In this document: positions 24,882-32,482 of the stretch, piece after piece
Layout: every line of letters starts with the position of its first letter
Position numbering within the stretch: position 1 is the stretch's first letter
DNA from: Parvibaculum sp.
GTDB lineage: Bacteria; Pseudomonadota; Alphaproteobacteria; Parvibaculales; Parvibaculaceae
Length of the DNA stretch: 64,000 nt
Assembly: GCA_017642695.1 (NCBI GenBank)
Contig: JAEPQD010000001.1
Location: 2,330,316-2,394,315 of the forward strand
Reading direction: 5' to 3'
The notes under the pieces: generated by a model
Told to the model about the DNA's origin: nothing
What the model saw: only the letters and a program-made list of their open reading frames with translations
Databases searched by the model: none
Made by a program: the position numbers and the translations under genes

Positions 24882-26333
24882 ATGGCCCTTCCAGACGCTA
24901 TTCACCTCGTCGAATCCTTGCGGTCTCACCCCTCCGAAACTGAGTGGTTCGAGTTCAAGCGTGGTCATTTCGATCCCGAAGACGTGGGCGAATACGTCTC
25001 CGCACTGGCCAACTCTGCGATGCTGCACAATGAGAGGTTGGCGTTTTTAGTTTACGGAATCGAGGACAAGACGCACGAAGTCGTGGGCGCGGATGTACAC
25101 CTCAAGGATGAAAAAGTTAAGGGCGAACCTTTCGAAAGTTGGCTTTCGAGATACCTGTCTCCGAAGATCAATTTGGCCTTTGAATGGTGCCTTATCGGTG
25201 GAAAACACGTCGAAATATTGTGCATAGAACCTGCATATGATCGGCCGGTTCGTTTTAGAAACGTTGCCTACATCAGAATTAATTCGATCAAGAAGCGTCT
25301 CGAAGAATTTCCAGAGAAAGAGCGCACCCTCTGGAATTTAACTTCTCGCTATTCCTTTGAAGATGGGATAGCGGCGACGCACGTGTCGCCTCAGGAGATC
25401 ATAGACAAATTTGCCTGCGCTGATTTGTGTGGACTGCTTTATGGAAGTCCCCTTCCCGACGCACGCGCCATCGAAAACTTTGCGGCGGAGGGCTTAATAC
25501 GAGACGACCAGCAGGGTGCCTACGACATAACGAATCTCTTTGCTCTGTGTGCGGCTCGAGATCTGACACAGTTTAAAACCGTCGCGCATAAGGCTCCGCG
25601 CGTTGTCGTCTACAAAGACACCACGAAGTTGACAGGCATTGAAGACATTGAGGGTAAACTTGGATACGCAGTCGCCTTCAAACGCATGTTGGCATTTATC
25701 ATGCGGCAAACTGGTGGCCGCGAGGTGCTTGAACACGGAGTCAGACGGTACGCACACTTTTACCCAGAGGATGCAGTTAGGGAGTTTCTAGCCAATGCAT
25801 TAATTCACCAAGACCTCATGCAGAGCGGCGGACGTCCGACGATAGAAATTTTCGCTGACAAGATTCAATTCACAAACCCCGGAGAGCCACTTGTCGCCAT
25901 AGACAGGTTCATTGACGCTCCGCCGAGGTCGCGAAACGAGAGGCTTGCCGGCCTCATGAGAAAAGCTCGTTTATGTGAGGACAGAGGGAGTGGCGTTGAT
26001 CGAGCGTTGTGGGCAATAGAGGAGGCCAAACTCGCGCCCCCGCAATTTGTTGCTATCGAAGGTTCAACCGTGGTCACGATGTATCGAGGAACAAACTTCA
26101 ATGCCATGTCTAAGGAAGACAGGATTAGAGCTTGTTACCAGCACGCTTGCCTGATGCATGTGAAGGGGGACCCTATGGGGAATTCCACGCTCAGGCATCG
26201 ACTCGGCTTAAATAAGAATCAGCACACCCCAGCGTCCAATGTAATTTCTGACACCATGGCAGTAGGCTTGATCAGACCCTTGGACATAGACCAAGCAAAT
26301 AGGGTGGCGCGCTATGTGCCATATTGGGCCTAG
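24882..26333 (+). CDS. AlbA_2 (Schlafen-type) plus HATPase-like protein, possible defence cargo
   Basis: A 483-residue protein. The N-terminal AlbA_2/Schlafen-type domain starts at ETEWFEFKRGHFDPEDVGEYVSAL and contains FLVYGIEDKTHEVVG. A C-terminal HATPase-like region has the N-box-type REFLANALIHQDL, then IEIFADKIQFTNPGEPL and RNERLAGLMRKA, as in the family often annotated as RecG-like ATP-binding transcriptional regulators. Base composition is visibly richer in A+T than its neighbours and codon choice differs, a sign of separate acquisition. It stands as a single transcription unit. Such proteins occur in mobile-element cargo and defence islands; its role here is not shown. Confidence 0.8.
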   Translation: MALPDAIHLVESLRSHPSETEWFEFKRGHFDPEDVGEYVSALANSAMLHNERLAFLVYGIEDKTHEVVGADVHLKDEKVKGEPFESWLSRYLSPKINLAFEWCLIGGKHVEILCIEPAYDRPVRFRNVAYIRINSIKKRLEEFPEKERTLWNLTSRYSFEDGIAATHVSPQEIIDKFACADLCGLLYGSPLPDARAIENFAAEGLIRDDQQGAYDITNLFALCAARDLTQFKTVAHKAPRVVVYKDTTKLTGIEDIEGKLGYAVAFKRMLAFIMRQTGGREVLEHGVRRYAHFYPEDAVREFLANALIHQDLMQSGGRPTIEIFADKIQFTNPGEPLVAIDRFIDAPPRSRNERLAGLMRKARLCEDRGSGVDRALWAIEEAKLAPPQFVAIEGSTVVTMYRGTNFNAMSKEDRIRACYQHACLMHVKGDPMGNSTLRHRLGLNKNQHTPASNVISDTMAVGLIRPLDIDQANRVARYVPYWA

Positions 26334-26536
26334 TTTTTTTCGTTATTAGTTCGTCCAAAAACAGAATTAGTCGTTTTAATTCAATGGCTTATTTCGTTTT
26401 CTGTTCGTCACCTCTAACGAAAACAGCGGTCTCCAAAGCGTGCTCAAACGTCTCCCCTGTCTCGTCGGCCTTGATAGCCTCGTGGCGCCGCAAGGGTTCA
26501 GGATCACGCTAGGGATCAATCGGGCGGGGGCAGGGC

Positions 26537-26929
26537 TCATTCCAGAAGCACGCGGCGTCGCCTGTCCGCGGCACGCGGCGGCGCTTCCGGGGTGTTTGGA
26601 TGATGGCGCCGGTTGTTGCAGAGAAGGCACGCTGCCGCCAGGTTGAGCCATTCTCCGGTCCCGCTGTCGCATAGGGCTAGAATGTGCTCGCGCGTCGCCA
26701 TGAGTGGGCCGGGCGCGTAGGTCATGCGCTTGCCGCACCAGCAGCACCTCCAGTTCTGCGCCTCGCATAGCTGCATCATGCGGCCGTTAGGGGGATTGCA
26801 GGCGAGGGCGGTCCTTTCCCATGCCCGTTCCATGCGGCGGCGGCGACGGCGCGCGGCGGGGCTGTCCGGGGCGTCGGTGAAAAGGCCCTGCCACGGGATC
26901 ACCGCAACAGGGCCTCTCTGCGTCGACAC
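26537..26929 (-). CDS. HNH endonuclease family protein
   Basis: A 130-residue protein with a HNH fold. RCCWCGKRM gives the first Cys pair of a zinc knuckle, TREHILALCDSG the HNH histidine, and LAAACLLCNNRRHH the second Cys pair and the Asn-His tail. It starts at GTG 26929, 8 bp after the S24 protein's stop, and is probably co-transcribed with it. The N-terminus is Arg-rich. It could be a nicking or packaging-type endonuclease, or a homing-like HNH; no terminase lies beside it. Confidence 0.82.
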   Translation of the reverse strand: MSTQRGPVAVIPWQGLFTDAPDSPAARRRRRRMERAWERTALACNPPNGRMMQLCEAQNWRCCWCGKRMTYAPGPLMATREHILALCDSGTGEWLNLAAACLLCNNRRHHPNTPEAPPRAADRRRRVLLE

Positions 26930-26937
26930 GGGCGCGC

Positions 26938-27849
26938 CTAGGCAGCCTTGCGCCTCGCCCGCCTCTTTGACGCGCCGATCAACGCAGCGCGCCGCGCGCG
27001 CTCGCTGCGAGCCTTGGCGTCCTGTTGCCGTTCCTCTTCAAGCATGGCGTCGAGTTCGGCTTGCTCAACGCGGTATCGCTCGCGAATAGCGGCGATGTTG
27101 ACCGATGTTATGCCGGATGCGGCAATCTCTCCGATTGTGTGCCAAAAGCCGATAACTGTGGCCTCCGCGCCCTTCCACGGGCGCGAGTGATCCGGCCGGT
27201 GCGCGGCTTGCGATTCTGCAATGTCGCGCAGGAGATATCCGAGATCGCGGGGAGGGCGGCCGAGGGAGTATTGCGCGACCGCAAAAGCCAAGGTTTGTCC
27301 GTATCGGACGCCTTCGCGATAGTCGTCGGGCGCTTCGATCGCCCAATAGTCGTAACCTCTCCCGCGGCCGCGCGATCGCACCATCGGCAAGTCTTGAAAC
27401 CGGGCAATCGTCGGTATCGGCCTCACTTCGTCACCGCGCGACACGGCAATGACCTTGTGAACAGCCTCGATTCGCTCGTGCGCCACGGAAAAGCACGTCG
27501 GAGGATTCTGCATCTCGAGACGCAGCGCACCATCGGCAAACGATGCGATGCGCTTGAGCGCGGGAAGGCCTACCCGGTCCATCCAAACGGCGGCAACATC
27601 TCCCGCTTGGAGCGTTTCGCTCGGCGCGAGGATCACATGATCGCCGTCGCACATCTCAGGGGCCATGCAATCGCCCCTTACGCGAAGCGCATAGGCATCC
27701 TGTGGCCAGTCGCCTTTCAGGGGCAGGTAAGATTCGGGCACGGCTTCGAGCGATGCGGCGTAACTGCCTGGGGTGGGCGCGGGGCGCACATTGCTTGGCG
27801 GCAAATCCTTTTGAGTGGAATGTTTACGGGTTTGGCTGGTCTTGCCCAT
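26938..27849 (-). CDS. S24/LexA-type domain protein with Cys at the nucleophile position
   Basis: A 303-residue protein starting at ATG 27849, with GGGAGAA five bases upstream. An S24 peptidase-like domain spans about residues 40-125: the segment RVRGDCMAPEMCDGDHVILAP aligns with the usual G-x-S-M-x-P motif, but the Ser is Cys61. The lysine partner is present in LPALKRI (Lys99). There is no recognisable helix-turn-helix at the N-terminus; the C-terminal 160 residues are basic and alpha-helical, ending in a lysine/arginine-rich tail. It is divergent from an RHH gene, the typical place of a phage repressor, so a switch role is plausible. Confidence 0.78.
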   Translation of the reverse strand: MGKTSQTRKHSTQKDLPPSNVRPAPTPGSYAASLEAVPESYLPLKGDWPQDAYALRVRGDCMAPEMCDGDHVILAPSETLQAGDVAAVWMDRVGLPALKRIASFADGALRLEMQNPPTCFSVAHERIEAVHKVIAVSRGDEVRPIPTIARFQDLPMVRSRGRGRGYDYWAIEAPDDYREGVRYGQTLAFAVAQYSLGRPPRDLGYLLRDIAESQAAHRPDHSRPWKGAEATVIGFWHTIGEIAASGITSVNIAAIRERYRVEQAELDAMLEEERQQDAKARSERARRAALIGASKRRARRKAA

Positions 27850-27902
27850 TTTGTTCTCCCGGTTTCCAGTTGTTGCAGCCCGACGATGGGCGTGCGAATA
27901 TC

Positions 27903-27945
27903 TGACGACAAAAAACACGGGATGTAAATAGATGACGACAAAAAA
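27903..27945. promoter_or_regulatory. Direct-repeat operator candidate between divergent regulators
   Basis: The 13-mer TGACGACAAAAAA occurs at 27903-27915 and again at 27933-27945, exactly 30 bp apart, about three helical turns. The second copy overlaps the start of the RHH gene. This is the only gap between the divergent S24-type and RHH genes. Spacing and position fit autoregulation by one or both. Confidence 0.6.
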
Positions 27946-28132
27946 TAAACGGGGCAGGGGGCGGCCGACGGTCGATAGCGAGCGAGTGGATACCCGCTTG
28001 TCCCGTGACATTCTCGATGGGCTCGATGCCTATTCCGCGACGCAGGAGGATGAACCGGGCAGGGCGGAAGCCGTCCGGCGCATTGTGCGGGACTGGCTTT
28101 CGCGGCGGGGTTATCTCAAGAGCGGAAAGTAA
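27932..28132 (+). CDS. Ribbon-helix-helix DNA-binding protein
   Basis: A 66-residue basic protein. TRLSRDILDGLDAYSATQ followed by GRAEAVRRIVRDWL is the strand-helix-helix pattern of Arc/CopG-type regulators. The N-terminal ten residues are Lys/Arg/Gly-rich. It diverges from the S24-type gene across an 82-bp gap holding a spaced direct repeat, and precedes the sulfotransferase gene by 44 bp. A transcriptional regulator of the element, or a partner of the S24-type protein, is likely. No toxin gene follows it. Confidence 0.72.
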   Translation: MTTKNKRGRGRPTVDSERVDTRLSRDILDGLDAYSATQEDEPGRAEAVRRIVRDWLSRRGYLKSGK

Positions 28133-28176
28133 CGCGCGAGGGGAAACCGGATCGCGGTTTATTGGGGCGGCGGAAA

Positions 28177-28932
28177 ATGGCTAGCCTGTTTGGCTCGATA
28201 TTTCGCAAGGCACCGCTGCACGAGCGGATGCGCGCACGCTTATCCGATCATGCGATGAACCAGGGCTTTTGCATCATGCCCGCCCTAGGGATTATTTATG
28301 CATCGGTTCCGAAGGTCGCCTGCACGTCGCTCAAGGCGATGTTCTTCGAGCTGCATGGCGCATCGAGCGACGTCAACATTTCCGCGATCCACGATGTCGC
28401 GCGCCAGCCCTGGCAGCATGTCAGCGACTATACCGTCGAAGGCTTCGCCGCGCTGATCGAACGTCGCGAGTTGCGCCTCGTCGCCTTCGTCCGCGATCCC
28501 TTCGCCCGGCTCGCAAGCTGCTACGTGAACCAGTTTCGCTATCCCCTCAACTATTGGGACGATCCCCGCCGCGTCGGGCTGCGCGCCCAGTTGCTCGAGG
28601 ATCCAATGAAGCCCGCGAGCTTCGCTGAGTTTGTGGAAGCCGTCGCGCGGCAACGTCCGGGGGAGATGAACACACATTGGGCGCCGCAGGCGCACCAGCT
28701 TTGCATCCCTGATTTGGCCTATGATTTTGTCGGCCGCGTCGAAGCGATGGAAGCGGACCTTGCGCGTCTGGGTGGCGTGATCGGCCGGGAACTTAAGCCG
28801 GTGAAGGCTTGGAATGTGACGAGTGCGGGAAGCGATCTTCGCTCGCTCTATTCGCCGGAAACGGAAGCCCTGGCCGCCAAAATCTATGCGCAGGACTTCC
28901 GAACCTTTGGCTACCTGCCACGTCTCGCCTAG
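28177..28932 (+). CDS. Sulfotransferase family protein
   Basis: A 251-residue PAPS-dependent sulfotransferase of the HNK-1/chondroitin-type family. The 5'-phosphosulfate loop is YASVPKVACTSLK (residues about 41-53). The 3'-phosphate motif is LVAFVRDPFARLASCYV, with Arg106 and Ser114. There is no signal peptide or membrane span, so it acts in the cytoplasm. It would add sulfate to a glycan or lipid-linked sugar. ATG 28177 is chosen over the TTG at 28162. Its stop overlaps the stop of the convergent tail fibre gene by 4 bp, which is unusual pairing in a mobile element. Confidence 0.85.
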   Translation: MASLFGSIFRKAPLHERMRARLSDHAMNQGFCIMPALGIIYASVPKVACTSLKAMFFELHGASSDVNISAIHDVARQPWQHVSDYTVEGFAALIERRELRLVAFVRDPFARLASCYVNQFRYPLNYWDDPRRVGLRAQLLEDPMKPASFAEFVEAVARQRPGEMNTHWAPQAHQLCIPDLAYDFVGRVEAMEADLARLGGVIGRELKPVKAWNVTSAGSDLRSLYSPETEALAAKIYAQDFRTFGYLPRLA

Positions 28933-30713
28933 CTGCTGCGAGCGGCGGTCTTTTCTTCCAGTACTTCGATCCGCGTCATTGCTTCTTTCAGCGCGGCGGC
29001 GAGCAGCGGCACGAGCTTAGACTGGTCGATGCCTTGGTGAACGGGCCGCTTGCCCGTTTTCTCCCAGGTCTCGCCCTCCGCCAGTTCTGCCGGGCAGGTA
29101 ACATTGTGCCGCTTCGTCGCGACCGTGAGCACGCCGAACGCCGGAGCGCCTTCGACCGTTTTCCGCCAAGTCGCACCGTCCGAAAGTTCGGCGGGCTCTT
29201 CGACATTCTCCACAATTCGTTTTGTCGTCAGCGTGCCGATGTCGATCTCGGCGTCCTTCTCCCCGGTCACGGCCTCCGGCACGATCGCCTGAACCTCATG
29301 GGCGACGAAGCCGTCGACCACGGGGCCGTCGGGATCGGACTTCCAGGCGAAGCGATGAACCGAAAGCGCCTTCGCCCGTTCCCAGGCGTCGGCGATTTCG
29401 CCCTTCATGTCCTTCAGCCGGTAATCCGACGATGTGTTGTAGGCGGTCGCCGAGCCGTTCGTGGTGATGGAGCCGACATTGCCATTCGGGTTGTCGAAAT
29501 AGATATGCGGTCGTGTGTTGGTGCTTCCTGTGATCAGGGCCAACCCTGCCTTCGTCGCACCGCCGGTCACACCGCGAATAAAGGCATCGGAGGTCGTAGG
29601 CGACGACACCTGGCCGACTTTGATTGCCGCGCCGGCGCCTTCGATTTCGAGAGCCTCGAGCCTAGTTGTCGGCTTCAGTTGTAGCTGACCGCTACTGATT
29701 TCGAGTTGCAGGCTGTTTAACGTTGCCGAGGACAGACCGCTCGCCCGCTTGTACGCCACAAGGCGGGTGACGCCACCGCCCTCGCCACGGAACACCGCCA
29801 CATCTCCCGCCGCTGTCGTGATATTCGCGCCGCCAAGCAAAAGCGATGCGCCCTGCGTCAGCGTCAGCGCGTCATCGAATACCAGCGTCCTTTCCCAGCC
29901 CTGGCCCAGCGTAATGGCCGTGATGGAGGTCGTGCCGGTGATGTGGACAAAGTTGCCCGTCGCCGTGTTGAGGTTCACCGTCGAGGCAGACGCAATGGCC
30001 GAGCCTTCGGATTCGTTCACGCAGGCCGCGCCCATCGTAATGGCGGCGGACCCGCTCATCGTCAGCGTGCCCGTCATCGTGCCGCCAGCGGTCGAGAGAT
30101 ACCCGAACGGGCTGAACACGACCCACTTCGCGGTCGATGCGTTGTACTTGCACCAGTAGTAGCCGTTGGCCACGAGGGCGCCCGAAGCGATGTTGGTGCC
30201 GTTGATGTCGACCAGGTTCACCGCGCCCTCGCCGTCGACGTCGAGTGTCGGAGACGCGCCGCAGGTCTCGTCCAGCTTGAAACAGACGAAGCGGCCCTCA
30301 TAGAGCCCCACGGCGGGCCGGTTGGTCGTCAGCGTGTAGGCCGTCGACGATCCCGCCGTGACGAGATCGCTATCGACCGTATCGATAATGGCGTTGTAGA
30401 TCTCGGACGCGGCGGGCAGGATCACGGTCTTTGTGCCAGCGCTCCATGAAACCTTGTTGCCCGAATTCGTGGAGGCGATAACCCGGTCGCGGGAAAGCTG
30501 GTTGGTTGAGCCCGTCGCAAGCGTACCTTTCCCGATCTCCCACTCCGTCGTCGTGACGGGGTCGTCGACGATCAGGTAATACGTCGTATCGGTGTCATCC
30601 AACACATCCGCGAAGGCGACGAACCCATCCGCCGCGCCGGCCAGTTCAATCGTGCCGGTGCCGGTCGTGTCGGTCGTTTCCTTCACGCGGTCTTTGATTT
30701 TCGGACGCGCCAT
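28929..30713 (-). CDS. Phage tail fibre protein with C-terminal S74 intramolecular chaperone
   Basis: A 594-residue virion-type protein. Residues about 1-110 (MARPKIKDRVKETTDTTGTG, LSRDRVIASTNSGNKVSWSAG, ASEIYNAI) form the N-terminal attachment domain common in fibres of alphaproteobacterial phages. The middle is Gly/Ser/Thr/Ala-rich and beta-structured. Residues about 426-594 are an S74 chaperone: TSSDYRLKD holds the catalytic Ser, GFVAHEV follows, and a coiled coil ends the chain. Within the C-terminal part PAELSDGATWRKT and PAELAEGETWEKT are an internal duplication. It is complete, yet no other virion gene is in the element. Confidence 0.9.
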   Translation of the reverse strand: MARPKIKDRVKETTDTTGTGTIELAGAADGFVAFADVLDDTDTTYYLIVDDPVTTTEWEIGKGTLATGSTNQLSRDRVIASTNSGNKVSWSAGTKTVILPAASEIYNAIIDTVDSDLVTAGSSTAYTLTTNRPAVGLYEGRFVCFKLDETCGASPTLDVDGEGAVNLVDINGTNIASGALVANGYYWCKYNASTAKWVVFSPFGYLSTAGGTMTGTLTMSGSAAITMGAACVNESEGSAIASASTVNLNTATGNFVHITGTTSITAITLGQGWERTLVFDDALTLTQGASLLLGGANITTAAGDVAVFRGEGGGVTRLVAYKRASGLSSATLNSLQLEISSGQLQLKPTTRLEALEIEGAGAAIKVGQVSSPTTSDAFIRGVTGGATKAGLALITGSTNTRPHIYFDNPNGNVGSITTNGSATAYNTSSDYRLKDMKGEIADAWERAKALSVHRFAWKSDPDGPVVDGFVAHEVQAIVPEAVTGEKDAEIDIGTLTTKRIVENVEEPAELSDGATWRKTVEGAPAFGVLTVATKRHNVTCPAELAEGETWEKTGKRPVHQGIDQSKLVPLLAAALKEAMTRIEVLEEKTAARSS

Positions 30714-30806
30714 TCAACAACGCTCCATTAGAAGGGGCGGCGCGCTGTCGGCAGTCGGCGCTGGGGCCGCGGGCGGGCACATTTCCTCGTCGTCTTTGTC
30801 GATCAT
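30714..30806 (-). CDS. Very small ORF translationally linked to the tail fibre gene
   Basis: A 30-residue acidic and Pro/Ala-rich reading frame (MIDKDDEEMCPPAAPAPTAD and then 10 more residues). Its TGA is followed at once by the fibre ATG. It may be a real leader peptide that couples translation to the fibre gene, or a chance frame. It shows no strong ribosome binding site and no known motif. Confidence 0.3.
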   Translation of the reverse strand: MIDKDDEEMCPPAAPAPTADSAPPLLMERC

Positions 30807-31124
30807 CGGACGCTTTCCGGTTCGGCGCTGAAGGTGCGCTGCCATTTATTGCGGTGAGGATCGATCGATTTGCTTTGCAGTCGCGACGTCGAAAAGTTGC
30901 CGACTTCGCGAAAGAAACGTGCGACGCAGTTTTTTACACAACACTCGTTTTCTTACGCTTTATGAGAAGAAGCCTGCGGGGCCGGTCATGGGGCACTCGG
31001 CCTAGATATTTGCCCCCCCTTCCCCCTGAACCGTTGCAGTTGTGCCACTTTCCGCCGTCTGGGCGGCCGGGGACGGGCGGGTCAGGTCATGAGGTCAGGG
31101 CGGAGATTTTGGGGGCGCCTACCC
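30807..31124. other. Gene-poor stretch upstream of the tail fibre
   Basis: I see no convincing gene. The part at about 30,900-30,970 is AT-rich (runs of T, TTTACACAACACTCG, TTCTTACGCTTTATG), unlike the GC-rich DNA on either side. It is the most likely place for a promoter driving the fibre gene leftward. The part at about 31,000-31,100 is rich in G and C runs. A plus-strand frame that crosses it (30854-31198) has no coding character. Confidence 0.5.
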
Positions 31125-31262
31125 CTATTCGGGCGGTGGTTCTTCCTGTTGCTGCGCCTCGCCTTCGGCTTGCTTTGGCGCGACGGGCTGGCCAGTGACA
31201 GGCCATGCGGCTTTCCATGCGGCGGGCCATGACGCGGGGCGGACGATCTTGTGTTGCTTCAT
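31125..31262 (-). CDS. Small Trp/Pro/Gln-rich hypothetical protein
   Basis: A 45-residue frame beginning MKQHKIVRPASWPAAWKAAW and ending QQQEEPPPE. It lies 19 bp after the stop of the preceding small gene with GCGGAAGC upstream, so it fits the minus-strand operon. The repeated AAWK/AAWP and the acidic Gln/Pro tail suggest a short structural or disordered protein. The larger frame from 31400 overlaps that gene and is unlikely. Function unknown. Confidence 0.4.
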   Translation of the reverse strand: MKQHKIVRPASWPAAWKAAWPVTGQPVAPKQAEGEAQQQEEPPPE

Positions 31263-31281
31263 CGCTTCCGCCCGCTTGCTT

Positions 31282-31500
31282 TCAGTGCACGGGGCATCCG
31301 GGATCGAGCCCGGGTATGTCGCCGGCGAGAAGAGCGTGAAACTCGGCGCGCGGACAGGCGACGATGTGCCAATCGAAAAATTTGTCGGGGTTCGCCTCAA
31401 CGGTTCTCAGAATGCGCAGCCGCTCGGCTTCCGGCCGATGCTGCGTTGCGCGCTCAAGCTCCGCAAAGGCGGCGCGGAGTGTCTGAGATATAACCTGCAT
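31282..31500 (-). CDS. Hypothetical protein, 72 aa
   Basis: A small soluble protein starting at ATG 31500, with GAGGCAAG upstream, in preference to the longer 31572 start. The N-terminal half is helical (TLRAAFAELERATQHRPEAERLR), followed by FFDWHIVACPRAEFHALLAG. It is in line with the minus-strand operon, 120 bp after the ClpP-like gene. No family recognised. Confidence 0.5.
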   Translation of the reverse strand: MQVISQTLRAAFAELERATQHRPEAERLRILRTVEANPDKFFDWHIVACPRAEFHALLAGDIPGLDPGCPVH

Positions 31501-31620
31501 CGTCTTGCCTCGTGTTAGGTTGCCCGCCGCGCGAGCGGAGTTAGGTCGCCGCGGGCTGACGGGGTTTTTCATGCGAAGCCGGGCACTCTCCGTCTGATCC
31601 CGGCATTGAACTTCTCTGCG

Positions 31621-32214
31621 TCATGCGTCGGTCCACTTCTCAAGCACGCGATGCACGAGCCCCCATTGGCACGCCTGTTCTGCGTTGAGCCTCGTCTCTC
31701 CCCGCATGACCTTGCGGACCGAAGAGAGGGACAAGTGAGCGCGCTCCCGAAGCACCCTCACCATGTGGCCCTCGGCTTCCGCGAGGTTCTTCCCCACTGC
31801 CGTCACCACGCCCGCCGTGAGACGTTCGCGCCCCGCCGCCTCGGTTAGCGCGGGAGCATGCAGAACAAATTTCGTCCAGGGCCGGGCCGTTCGCACAGCG
31901 CCCGCCAAAAGGATGATGACTGCCGCGCTGCTGCATCGCCCGCCCGCATGGCATTCTGCGGGGTAGGGCCGGTCCATGAGGGCGTGATAGATCGTCATTG
32001 CCTCGTGATAAATGCCGCCTTCGCTGTCGATATGAACAACGGGCTTCGCAAATAGCCCAGCTTCGGAAAGCCTCGCCCGTACCGCTTCCGCCGCGCCCGC
32101 TTCAATCGGCCCGTTTAATCGGATAGTGACTTCGCGAGGCGCACCGTCAGGCGCCATTGAGCGCAACAGGGCCATTGCCGCTTTCCTCCGACGATGACTC
32201 GTCAGCGCCGTCAT
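31621..32214 (-). CDS. ClpP-like serine protease (phage type)
   Basis: A 197-residue member of the ClpP/crotonase fold. VVHIDSEGGIYHEAMTIYHAL matches the ClpP strand-helix before the oxyanion region. GGRCSSAAVIILLAG holds the nucleophile Ser in the MSSAA-like position. FVLHAP carries the catalytic His. The third residue (Asp in ClpP) is not clear: the matching stretch MRGETRLNAEQA has Glu. The ending ACQWGLVHRV is typical. In phages such proteins process the head; in this element there are no capsid genes. The start overlaps the upstream stop as ATGA, so it is coupled to the 88-residue gene. Confidence 0.82.
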   Translation of the reverse strand: MTALTSHRRRKAAMALLRSMAPDGAPREVTIRLNGPIEAGAAEAVRARLSEAGLFAKPVVHIDSEGGIYHEAMTIYHALMDRPYPAECHAGGRCSSAAVIILLAGAVRTARPWTKFVLHAPALTEAAGRERLTAGVVTAVGKNLAEAEGHMVRVLRERAHLSLSSVRKVMRGETRLNAEQACQWGLVHRVLEKWTDA

Positions 32215-32477
32215 GCAGGCACCCCATCGGCCGTAGAGGGCGCGGGCAGAAGCGGTATCCGATGTGCCTTGCGCAGCGCTGTGATTTCGTCGAGCACCTC
32301 TCGCCTAAAAGCAGCCAAATGTTCCAGCATTTCGGCGGGAGACAATCCACGAGTTCCGGCCTCGATCACTTCGGCCTGCATGAAATAAAAGATCGTGTGC
32401 CCGTCGACAATGCCTGCAACTTCGTCGAGCAAGATCAGCACCGCTACGTTGCGTGCGCTGTGAACCATACCGGCCAT
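32211..32477 (-). CDS. Hypothetical protein, 88 aa
   Basis: An 88-residue protein starting at ATG 32477 with GGAG nine bases upstream. A hydrophobic segment NVAVLILLDEVAGIV is followed by amphipathic helix LSPAEMLEHLAAFRREVLDEITALRKA. It sits 5 bp after the coiled-coil gene and overlaps the ClpP-like gene, so all three are one unit. The function is unknown; it may be an adaptor or scaffold for that protease (inference from context only). Confidence 0.55.
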   Translation of the reverse strand: MAGMVHSARNVAVLILLDEVAGIVDGHTIFYFMQAEVIEAGTRGLSPAEMLEHLAAFRREVLDEITALRKAHRIPLLPAPSTADGVPA

Positions 32478-32482
32478 GGTTT

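Noticed and set aside
30854..31198. Plus-strand gene of 114 codons upstream of the tail fibre
   Set aside because: It has Arg/Pro-rich low-complexity translation, no ribosome-binding site and overlaps the better supported small minus-strand frames.
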